Positions 1 through 5,108 of a stretch of 8,473 nucleotides of DNA are shown in pieces (the first letter of the stretch is position 1; each line of letters starts with the position of its first letter). A model generated the notes under the pieces. The model ran no database searches and was not told where the DNA came from. It saw only the letters and a list, made by a program, of their open reading frames with translations. A program made the position numbers and the translations under genes. Source of the stretch: Brevundimonas sp. UBA986 (GTDB lineage Bacteria > Pseudomonadota > Alphaproteobacteria > Caulobacterales > Caulobacteraceae); the NCBI GenBank assembly GCA_002292165.1, contig DBBK01000081.1, positions 26,289-34,761 of the forward strand, given 5' to 3'.

Positions 1-236
1 ACCGTCGAGGTGGAGATCACCCCCTGGACCAGCATGGCGCGGCTGAGCGAGGTCGAGACGCCGCCGGCGGCGACGCTGGATTCCATGCTGGAGGAGACCA
101 GCGACTGGAACGAGGTGTCCTTGACCTTGTAGGCGGTGGTCGAGGAGTTGGCGATGTTCTCCGAGATCGACGACAGGGCGACGCCCTGGGCGGTCAGGCT
201 GGAGACGGCGGAGGCGAGGGCGCTGGACAGGGTCAT
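1..236 (-). CDS. flgE: Flagellar hook protein FlgE, N-terminal part (cut by window edge)
   Basis: This is the first 78 codons of a flagellar axial protein read leftwards from an ATG at 236-234; the rest lies outside the window. The N-terminus has a helical start (MTLSSALASAVSSL), then a segment SISENIANSSTTAYK at about residues 22-36. That matches the conserved 'ISxNIANxxTxGYK' signature shared by rod and hook proteins (FlgB/C/E/F/G family). The call of FlgE over other rod/hook paralogues rests on its place directly after flgD, the usual flgD-flgE order. FlgE polymerises outside the cell into the hook that joins rod and filament. A GAGG Shine-Dalgarno overlaps the flgD stop codon, with only 11 bp between the genes, so the two are co-transcribed and probably translationally coupled. 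The usual Gly in 'GYK' is Ala here (AYK), so this is a divergent copy. Confidence 0.8.
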   Translation of the reverse strand, partial: MTLSSALASAVSSLTAQGVALSSISENIANSSTTAYKVKDTSFQSLVSSSMESSVAAGGVSTSLSRAMLVQGVISTST

Positions 237-247
237 CGGAGCGCGCC

Positions 248-904
248 TCAGGCCGAGGCGTAGAGTTTGAGGATGTCGTCGGCGGAGATGACCGCGTCGC
301 CGGCCTGATAGCCGGTCGTTCCGCTGTCGAAGGTCACGGCGTCGATCTTCGCAAAGGCGGTCACACCGTTGACCGTGCCCACCCCGTCGGCGTCGCTGGA
401 CACCGAGGTCAGGGTCAGAACATCGCCGTCCTCGACCCCCGTCAGATCGGCCTGATCCAGCGAGAAGGCGTGCTGGCCGCTGGCGGTCTCGCCCGTGCCA
501 GACCAGACGACGTCGCCGTCCTGATTGGTCACCACCAGGGCGGTGGAGGCGGCGTCCGACCCGACCGTATAGGTCCAGGAGGCCGAGCCGTTCTGGGCGG
601 GGGCGTCTGTGCTGTCGATCTCGGCGGTCTTGCCGATGTAGTCGGCCCCGCCCGCCGTCAGCATGGCGGTCAGGGACGAGGACAGGGCGGCGAGGTTGTC
701 GTTGGTCTCGGTCTGCTGGCCCAGCTGGGCATAACCCACCAGCTGGTTGGTGAAGTCGGTGACGTCCGTCGGTTCCAGCGGATTCTGCGTCTTCAGCTGG
801 GTGACCAGGATCTGCAGGAACTGGTTCATGTCGAGCGTCAGCGCCGACGACGAGGATGTCGTGCTGGTCGAGGTCGTCGTCGCGACTGATGAGACTGTGG
901 TCAT
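248..904 (-). CDS. flgD: Hook-capping (hook assembly scaffold) protein FlgD
   Basis: FlgD sits at the tip of the growing hook and lets FlgE subunits polymerise; it is later replaced by hook-filament junction proteins. The product is 218 aa from the ATG at 904-902. A Ser/Thr-rich leader (about residues 1-20) precedes the conserved FlgD N-domain at about residues 23-71, with FLQILVTQLKTQNPLEPTD followed by DFTNQLVGYAQLGQQ. This matches the family pattern FLxLLVxQLxxQDPLxPxDxxEFxxQLAxFsxLEQ. The C-terminal half is beta-rich and low in charge, as expected for the FlgD tudor/FnIII-like domains. A GTG at 931-929 would add nine residues but has no Shine-Dalgarno. The ATG also has only a weak one (GGAC), so the start is uncertain. 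The gene is divergent from the flagellin gene, with about 220 bp between the two starts. Confidence 0.9.
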   Translation of the reverse strand: MTTVSSVATTTSTSTTSSSSALTLDMNQFLQILVTQLKTQNPLEPTDVTDFTNQLVGYAQLGQQTETNDNLAALSSSLTAMLTAGGADYIGKTAEIDSTDAPAQNGSASWTYTVGSDAASTALVVTNQDGDVVWSGTGETASGQHAFSLDQADLTGVEDGDVLTLTSVSSDADGVGTVNGVTAFAKIDAVTFDSGTTGYQAGDAVISADDILKLYASA

Positions 905-959
905 GGCGTCGGCCCGTCCGGTTGCTGTCACGGGTTCAACGAGACGGTCGAAACGGATG

Positions 960-974
960 GGGCGCGGAAAATGC
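960..974 (+). promoter_or_regulatory. Candidate sigma-54 promoter for the flagellin operon
   Basis: GGGCGCG-GAAA-ATGC compares well with the sigma-54 consensus TGGCACG-N4-TTGC. The invariant GG (961-962) and GC (973-974) are separated by exactly 10 bp. There are three mismatches outside these pairs. Transcription would start near 986 and give a leader of about 140 nt before the flagellin ATG. Sigma-54 control of late flagellar genes is known in Caulobacter. In GC-rich DNA a GG-N10-GC pair also arises by chance, so this is only a candidate. A weaker alternative with a shorter leader lies at 1079-1093. Confidence 0.4.
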
Positions 975-1127
975 GCAGGCCCTGACTTTTTCGACGACGA
1001 AAGAAAGCGCGCCCCAAACGCGCGGCCCGCTCCGTTCCAGCCTCGGGACCGGAGACGAGAAGCGTTCTCCGACCCCTCCGGCGTGCATTTCGCGCGTCGG
1101 CGTCAGCCTGGAGAGAACGAGGAAAGA

Positions 1128-1952
1128 ATGCCTGTCATCTCAACCAATACCGCCGCCAACACCGCCCTGCGCTATCTGAACGCCAATTCGGCGGCGCAGT
1201 CGGCCTCGGTGGCGAAACTGTCGAGCGGCCAACGCATCCAAAGCGCCAGGGACGACGCGGCCGGCCTGGCCACGTCGACCAACATCGCGGCCGATGTGGT
1301 GGTGCTCGAACAGGCCTCCATCAACGCCCAGCAGGGAACCGCGGTGCTTCAGACCGCCGACGGCGCCCTGTCCCAGATCAGCGACATCCTGCAACGCATG
1401 AAGTCGCTGACGGCCCAGTCCCAGACCGGGTCGGTGGACGATGATGGCCGCGCCAATATCGATGCGGAGTACCAGCAGCTGCTGGAGGAAGTCGGGGACA
1501 TCGCGACCTCGACCAACTTCAACGGCTCGACCCTGCTCGACGGCGCGGGCGACTACTCGACCGGCGTCTCGTTCCTCCTGGGCACCAGCAGCACCGATGT
1601 GCTGACGGTGACCATCGACGGGGTGACGGCGAGCGATCTCGGCATCGACGGCACCGACGTCACCTCCGCGGACAACGCGGCGACGGCGATGGACGCCATC
1701 GATGGGGCGATCAACTCCATCTCGACGTCTCGGGCGAATGTGGGCGCCAGCCTGTCGCGCTTCGACTATCGGGCGAGTGTCATCGACACCTCGCTCGAGA
1801 ACCTGGAGGCCGCGAAATCGGCCATCAGCGACGTCGACCTGGCCTCCGAGCAGACCAACTACACGACGCTCTCGACCCTGACCCAGGCGGCCATCGCCGC
1901 CCTGAGCCAGGCGAACAGCATGAGCCAGTCGCTGTTGAAGCTGCTCCAGTAA
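1128..1952 (+). CDS. Flagellin (filament subunit), 274 aa
   Basis: This is the structural subunit of the flagellar filament, exported through the flagellar type III apparatus. The ATG at 1128 is preceded by a good Shine-Dalgarno (GAGGAAAG, 1119-1126). The longer in-frame extension starting at 747 would run through the flgD region and is not real. The N-terminal D0/D1 region (residues 1 to about 142) has MPVISTNTAANTALRYLN, then LSSGQRIQSARDDAAGLA, then LQTADGALSQISDILQRMKSL and IDAEYQQLLEEV. The C-terminal D1/D0 region (about 187-274) has SRANVGASLSRFDYR and ends SLLKLLQ. Only about 45 residues lie between them, so the exposed D2/D3 domains are absent, as in other short alphaproteobacterial flagellins. 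The start MPVISTNTAAN and the strong 'LSSG.RI..A.DDAAGLA' block look less like the main Caulobacter FljK-type flagellins, as I remember them, and more like flagellins of secondary or lateral systems. I give no symbol because paralogue naming cannot be decided here. Confidence 0.95.
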   Translation: MPVISTNTAANTALRYLNANSAAQSASVAKLSSGQRIQSARDDAAGLATSTNIAADVVVLEQASINAQQGTAVLQTADGALSQISDILQRMKSLTAQSQTGSVDDDGRANIDAEYQQLLEEVGDIATSTNFNGSTLLDGAGDYSTGVSFLLGTSSTDVLTVTIDGVTASDLGIDGTDVTSADNAATAMDAIDGAINSISTSRANVGASLSRFDYRASVIDTSLENLEAAKSAISDVDLASEQTNYTTLSTLTQAAIAALSQANSMSQSLLKLLQ

Positions 1953-1956
1953 AGGC

Positions 1957-1982
1957 GCGGGCGGGGGTTCGCCTCCGCCCGT
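1957..1982 (+). other. Strong hairpin with TTCG loop between flagellin and fliD
   Basis: GGGCGGGGG (1959-1967) and CCTCCGCCC (1972-1980) pair as a 9-bp stem with one G-U wobble, closed by a TTCG tetraloop (1968-1971). C1958-G1981 and a G-U pair extend it to 10-11 bp. It begins 4 bp after the flagellin stop. No T-run follows (the next bases are TTCCCCTGATC), so it is not a classical intrinsic terminator. The likely role is a 3'-end stabiliser or partial attenuator giving much flagellin mRNA and little fliD mRNA. The structure is read directly from the sequence; the role is inferred. Confidence 0.55.
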
Positions 1983-2014
1983 TCCCCTGATCTCCCCACG
2001 AACGGACAAAGCCC

Positions 2015-3703
2015 ATGGCCAGCGTTGCCGCGACCGCCTCGACCTCGGGGTCGGCCAGCTACATCACCTCCATCTCCTCCGGATTGGACACCGACGCCCT
2101 CATCGATGCGGCGGTGGCCCAGAAGACCGCGCGCGCCGACACCATCGACGCCAAGGTCACGGCCAACACCACGAAGATCAGCGCCTATCAGGAGGTCCAG
2201 AGCCTGGTCGCGGCCGTGTCCGACGCCATGGAGAGCCTGGCCCTGCCGGCATACTCCAGCCTGGGATCGGACAATGCCTTCGACAACCGCTCGGGCTCCC
2301 TGACCACAGCATCGGGGGCAACCGTTTCGGGTCTGGCCGTCGACGTCGACAGCGAGGCGGCGACCGGCGTCTATTCCATCGAGGTGGTCCAGCTTGCCCA
2401 GGCGATGAAGGTCGCCGCCACCGCCGCCCCCTCGACCACCGCGCTCGGTCTGGCCGGGATCATGTCGATCGGCGTCGAGGGCGGGACCGCCGCCGAGATC
2501 ACCGTCACCACCACCACCACCCTCAGCGACCTGGCCAAGGCGATCAACGCCCAGACCTCGACCACGGGCGTCCAGGCCTCGCTCGTGAAGCTGGACGATG
2601 CGAACTACCAGCTCGTCCTCTCCGCCGTGGACACCAATGAGACCATCGTCCTCAGCACGGTCAGCGGCGACGACGTCGCCCGGTTGATCGGCCTGACCGA
2701 CAGCGACGGCGCCTTCACCAATGTCCTGCGCGAGGCCCAGCCGGCGATCATCACCGTCGACGGCGCCACCGTCACCCGCTCGACCAATGAGATGACCGAC
2801 GTCATCGACGGGGTCAGCTTCTCGCTGGCCGGGGTCACGACCGAGCCGATCACCCTGACGATCACGGCTGACAATTCGGGGGTGAAGACCGCGATCAGCG
2901 ATTTCGTCACCGCCTACAACGCCCTCAAGCAATATGTGCTCGACCAGCAGGCGGTGTCGTCCAGCGGCGGGGCGTCTGACGATGCGGTCCTGTTCGCCGA
3001 CAGCCTGCTGCGCTCGCTGGACCAGACGCTGAAGACCCTGATCAACGGCGCCAGCGCCTCGGCCTCGGGCGACATCACCCGGCTCAGCGACATGGGCATC
3101 ACCTGGACCTCGGACAATCTGCTCGAGATCAGCGACGAGACCGCGCTGAACGACGCCATCCTGTCCAATGCGAAAGCCCTTGAGAGCTTCTTCGAGACCG
3201 ACTTCACCACCTCGGACAGCGGCCTGAAGCTGCTCAGGAACAACACCTCGAAGTCGCTGGATTTCACCCTGTCGATCCAGACCGACGAGAGCGGGGCCAT
3301 CACCGGCGTCACGGCCAACGGCGACGACGCGGCCTTCACCATCTCCGGCTCCCGCCTCGTCGGGGCGACGGGCACGGCCTACGAGGGCATCACCTTCATC
3401 CTGGCGCCGGCCTCGACCGGGGACATTTCGGTGTCGATCCAGCAGGGGTTCGCCAACCTGCTGACCCAGGCGATGACGTCCTACGACAGCTCGACCACCA
3501 GCCTGATCCAGCAGCGCATCGACTCCATCGAGACGGTCAATGAGGACCTGACCACCCGGTCCGACAACATCCGCACCGACGCGGACACGTACCGCGAAAA
3601 GCTCGTGACCAAATACGCGAACATGGAGGCCGAGCTGACCCAGGCCAAACTTCTTCAGGCCCAGATCGCGGCCATTCTCGGGAACACATCATCCGATGAC
3701 TAA
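2015..3703 (+). CDS. fliD: Flagellar filament cap protein FliD (HAP2)
   Basis: FliD forms the cap at the filament tip, under which exported flagellin folds and inserts. The 562-aa product is within the usual family size. The N-terminal D0 motif is SITSI-like followed by SSGLDTDALID (residues about 21-31), the family's 'SGLDxxxLI' signature. A helical segment (about 35-75) and beta-rich middle domains follow. The FliD C-domain includes FVTAYNALKQYV (about residues 297-308). The last 70 residues are helical and coiled-coil-like, with IDSIETVNEDLTTR and YREKLVTKYANMEAELTQA, matching the C-terminal 'YxxqFtxlexxmaqlqs' of the family. The ATG has only a weak GGA Shine-Dalgarno 8 nt upstream. It lies 62 bp after flagellin and overlaps fliS by 8 bp, so the three probably form one operon. 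Confidence 0.93.
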   Translation: MASVAATASTSGSASYITSISSGLDTDALIDAAVAQKTARADTIDAKVTANTTKISAYQEVQSLVAAVSDAMESLALPAYSSLGSDNAFDNRSGSLTTASGATVSGLAVDVDSEAATGVYSIEVVQLAQAMKVAATAAPSTTALGLAGIMSIGVEGGTAAEITVTTTTTLSDLAKAINAQTSTTGVQASLVKLDDANYQLVLSAVDTNETIVLSTVSGDDVARLIGLTDSDGAFTNVLREAQPAIITVDGATVTRSTNEMTDVIDGVSFSLAGVTTEPITLTITADNSGVKTAISDFVTAYNALKQYVLDQQAVSSSGGASDDAVLFADSLLRSLDQTLKTLINGASASASGDITRLSDMGITWTSDNLLEISDETALNDAILSNAKALESFFETDFTTSDSGLKLLRNNTSKSLDFTLSIQTDESGAITGVTANGDDAAFTISGSRLVGATGTAYEGITFILAPASTGDISVSIQQGFANLLTQAMTSYDSSTTSLIQQRIDSIETVNEDLTTRSDNIRTDADTYREKLVTKYANMEAELTQAKLLQAQIAAILGNTSSDD

Positions 3704-4085
3704 CACCGCCTACGGACGGGCCAGCATGGCCTATCGCGCCTCGGGTCTGCTGATCCACGAGCCCGCCAGCGTCGCCCTGGCCCTGCACCAGAAGCTCTAT
3801 GCCGCCGTGACCTCGGCAAGCCTTGCCGGGGAGCAAAATCGGCTCGACGAGATGTCCGGCCACGTCCAGACCGCCTCCAGTATTCTTACCGCCATGAGAA
3901 TGCACATGAATTTCGAACTGGCAGGCGCAGAGGGGCGGCAACTGGAGCGCTTCTATCACCGACTGCAGCGCCGGATCGTCAACGCCGCCATGTTGCGGGA
4001 CGGAAGCCCGGAGTGGTCGGAGATAACGGGACAGATACGCGGCGTTATGTTGGGGTTGTCCAAGGCCACGAGCCGGCAACACTAG
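3696..4085 (+). CDS. fliS: Flagellin export chaperone FliS
   Basis: FliS is a small cytoplasmic helical-bundle protein that binds the flagellin C-terminus, prevents premature polymerisation and delivers flagellin to the export gate. The 129-aa product fits the family. Visible features are an N-terminal AYGRASMAYRASG, a first helix around LALHQKLYAAVTSA, then QTASSILTAMRMHMNFE and FYHRLQRRIVNAAML. The last two align with the FliS pattern 'ii..L...Ln.e.g......L..ly.yi..rL..AN'. Its ATG lies inside the last codons of fliD (ATGACTAA), an 8-bp overlap typical of translational coupling, and there is no good independent Shine-Dalgarno. Its place after fliD is the standard fliD-fliS order. Alphaproteobacteria often rely on FlaF/FlbT for flagellin control; neither is visible here. 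Confidence 0.88.
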   Translation: MTNTAYGRASMAYRASGLLIHEPASVALALHQKLYAAVTSASLAGEQNRLDEMSGHVQTASSILTAMRMHMNFELAGAEGRQLERFYHRLQRRIVNAAMLRDGSPEWSEITGQIRGVMLGLSKATSRQH

Positions 4086-4123
4086 GCGCCTCAATCTTAC
4101 ATCGTTGAAATATAAGGAGAAAA

Positions 4124-4137
4124 TGCCAAAACTGGCA
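4124..4137. repeat. Inverted repeat sharing the sigma-54 -24 element
   Basis: TGCCA (4124-4128), four bases, then TGGCA (4133-4137) form a perfect 5-bp inverted repeat. The right arm is the -24 element of the sigma-54 promoter. It may be a protein-binding site or chance. It lies at the edge of the only clearly AT-rich patch near this promoter (about 4091-4131). Confidence 0.35.
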
Positions 4138-4148
4138 CACGGGTTGCT
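4133..4148 (+). promoter_or_regulatory. Near-perfect sigma-54 promoter upstream of the ECF sigma gene
   Basis: TGGCACACGGGTTGCT fits the sigma-54 consensus TGGCACR-N4-TTGCW at every defined position. GG is at 4134-4135, then exactly 10 bp, then GC at 4146-4147. The expected transcription start is about 12 bp further on, near 4159, giving a leader of about 23 nt before the sigma gene ATG at 4182. An AT-rich stretch lies just upstream, as is common where IHF or an enhancer-binding protein bends DNA, but I see no good IHF consensus. Sigma-54 promoters need an activator ATPase; in Caulobacter flagellar genes this is FlbD. Confidence 0.85.
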
Positions 4149-4181
4149 GCACGTAGGGCAGTTGAATGCTGGAACCGCCCG

Positions 4182-4838
4182 ATGTCCGCCAGACCTGCGC
4201 CCGCCCCGAAACAGACTGTCCTCGAGCCGATCTCCTGCCGTGACGACCTGCCTGACGAGGTCCTCTACGCCCGGCTGAGGGAAGGGGATGACCTCTGCCT
4301 GCGGGTCCTGATGGATCGCCACGGGCGCATGGCCCAGGTCATCTGCCGCAACATCGTCGGCGACCCCGACGAGGCGATGGATGTGGTGCAGGAGGTCTTC
4401 TTCACCCTGTGGCGCAGAGGCGGCTGGACGGCGGAAGGGGCGAAGTTCTCGACCTGGCTGCACCGGGTCGTGATCAACCGGGCCATCGACCACCGTCGCC
4501 GCCGCCGCGACGCCCCGACCGAGGACGCGGTCCTGGCCACCGCGCTCGAGGCCCATGATGACGACCGTGCCGTTTCGGCGGAGCGGTCGCTGGAACAACG
4601 ACAGGCGGGCGACCGCCTGAGAGCGGCCGTCGAACGGCTGCCGAACGCCCAGAAACAGGCCATGCGCCTGCACTATTTCGAAGACGCCGACGTGCCCGAG
4701 ATCATGGCGCGGATGGCGACCACCGAGAGCTCGGTGCGTTCACTGCTCAAAAGGGGCAGGATGGCGCTCCGGGACGATTTGCGGAATCAGAAGAAGCTCT
4801 GGACCCATGACCATGACCGAATGGCGCGACCATCTTGA
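4182..4838 (+). CDS. ECF-type RNA polymerase sigma factor (sigma-70 family)
   Basis: This 218-aa protein would bind core RNA polymerase and redirect it to a set of stress- or nutrient-related promoters. It has only sigma regions 2 and 4. Region 2 spans about residues 27-107, with the core-binding DPDEAMDVVQEVFFTLWRR (61-79) and region 2.4 FSTWLHRVVINRAIDHRRRRR (89-109, partly quoted). Region 4 spans about 143-200: RLPNAQKQAMRLHYFEDADV, then a helix-turn-helix (VPEIMARMATTESSVRSLLK). The ATG at 4182 has a GGA Shine-Dalgarno 8 nt upstream and lies just downstream of a consensus sigma-54 promoter. I see no GGAAC-type ECF autoregulatory promoter. The last part overlaps a small gene. The receptor downstream has no N-terminal signalling domain, so this is not a FecI/FecR/FecA set. 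Its targets are unknown. Confidence 0.9.
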   Translation: MSARPAPAPKQTVLEPISCRDDLPDEVLYARLREGDDLCLRVLMDRHGRMAQVICRNIVGDPDEAMDVVQEVFFTLWRRGGWTAEGAKFSTWLHRVVINRAIDHRRRRRDAPTEDAVLATALEAHDDDRAVSAERSLEQRQAGDRLRAAVERLPNAQKQAMRLHYFEDADVPEIMARMATTESSVRSLLKRGRMALRDDLRNQKKLWTHDHDRMARPS

Positions 4839-4995
4839 AATCCTCGGCCCCGACCTCAGCGTCTGGCCGCCGCGCCTCGCCGAGGCGGGTATCGCCCTGA
4901 TGAGCGCGTCCGACGAGGCCCGCGACATCTTCGCGGTGGCGAGCGGGGCTCCGGCGCCGGGCGCGGACGCGGTCGACAGAACAGCCATCCGCTAA
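4813..4995 (+). CDS. Small protein of unknown function overlapping the sigma factor gene; possible anti-sigma
   Basis: A 60-aa product (62 aa if the tandem ATG at 4807 is used) starts inside the sigma gene and overlaps it by 26-32 bp in another frame. A GGA at 4801-4803 sits 9 nt before the ATG at 4813, which favours that start. The sequence is acidic-to-neutral and helical, with a pattern WRDHLEILGPDLSVWPPRL followed by AEAGIALMSASDEARDIFAVA. The 'GxDLSxWPxxLxxAAxALxxxSxEAR' style recurs in small uncharacterised proteins next to ECF sigma genes in alphaproteobacteria, as I remember them. A role as partner or anti-sigma is inferred from this and the overlap. There is no transmembrane segment, no zinc-binding His/Cys motif and no signal peptide. 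The C-terminus (SGAPAPGADAVDRTAIR) looks short, so it may be a trimmed version. Confidence 0.6.
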   Translation: MTEWRDHLEILGPDLSVWPPRLAEAGIALMSASDEARDIFAVASGAPAPGADAVDRTAIR

Positions 4996-5047
4996 CTGAT
5001 CAACCGTCACCAATCCGCGTCTGGAGCTTCATGCGCCGGTCGCCGCG

Positions 5048-5065
5048 CTGTCGCCTGACGGGCAC
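5048..5065 (+). promoter_or_regulatory. Weak Pho-box-like sequence upstream of the receptor
   Basis: CTGTCGC-CTGA-CGGGCAC resembles the PhoB box layout of two 7-bp CTGTCAT-type repeats separated by 4 bp. The first half matches at five of seven positions and the second at four. It is considered only because phoD lies downstream; the match is weak and could be chance. Confidence 0.2.
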
Positions 5066-5080
5066 GGAGCGCCGTTAACT

Positions 5081-5098
5081 CCTGCAAAGCTGTGCAGG
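5081..5098. promoter_or_regulatory. 18-bp near-palindrome overlapping the receptor Shine-Dalgarno
   Basis: CCTGCAAAGCTGTGCAGG is a near-perfect palindrome with one mismatched pair. Its right arm ends in the Shine-Dalgarno AGGGGA (5096-5101), which is 7 nt before the receptor ATG. It could be a dimeric repressor operator. As RNA, a stem CCUGCA/UGCAGG could mask the ribosome site. The symmetry is seen directly; the function is inferred. Confidence 0.5.
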
Positions 5099-5108
5099 GG
5101 ATCTGAAA

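Larger units (their letters stand above)
4123..4278 (+). other. Short open frame (51 codons) overlapping the sigma gene start out of frame
   Basis: An ATG at 4123 follows a strong Shine-Dalgarno (AAGGAG, 4114-4119, 3-nt spacing). It opens 51 codons ending in TGA at 4276-4278, beginning MPKLAHGLLHVGQLNAGTA. The second half is only the shifted reading of the sigma gene (Pro/Arg/Ser-rich), so a functional product is doubtful. It starts upstream of the predicted sigma-54 transcription start (about 4159). It could therefore be read only from transcripts running through fliS, where it would pass the sigma start codon in another frame. This may be chance or a read-through guard. Confidence 0.25.

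Noticed and set aside
1029..1075. Two GG-N10-GC sites on the minus strand that could serve flgD
   Set aside because: About five mismatches each in the -24 and -12 elements; expected by chance in GC-rich DNA.
1079..1093. Second GG-N10-GC site nearer the flagellin gene
   Set aside because: Four mismatches to the sigma-54 consensus outside the invariant pairs, compared with three for the site at 960-974; kept only as an alternative.
747..1127. In-frame N-terminal extension of flagellin to a start at 747
   Set aside because: Flagellin N-termini begin at the helical D0 segment; the ATG at 1128 has a strong Shine-Dalgarno, and the extension overlaps flgD on the other strand.
1140..2009. Long minus-strand frame opposite the flagellin gene
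   Set aside because: Arg/Gly-rich shadow of a clear flagellin; no ribosome site or recognisable domain.
1859..2932. Minus-strand frame of 357 codons opposite fliD
   Set aside because: Gly/Asp/Arg-rich shadow of a well-supported fliD.
3537..4673. Minus-strand frame of 378 codons across fliS and the sigma gene
   Set aside because: It would cross two well-supported genes and the sigma-54 promoter; composition is that of an antisense shadow.
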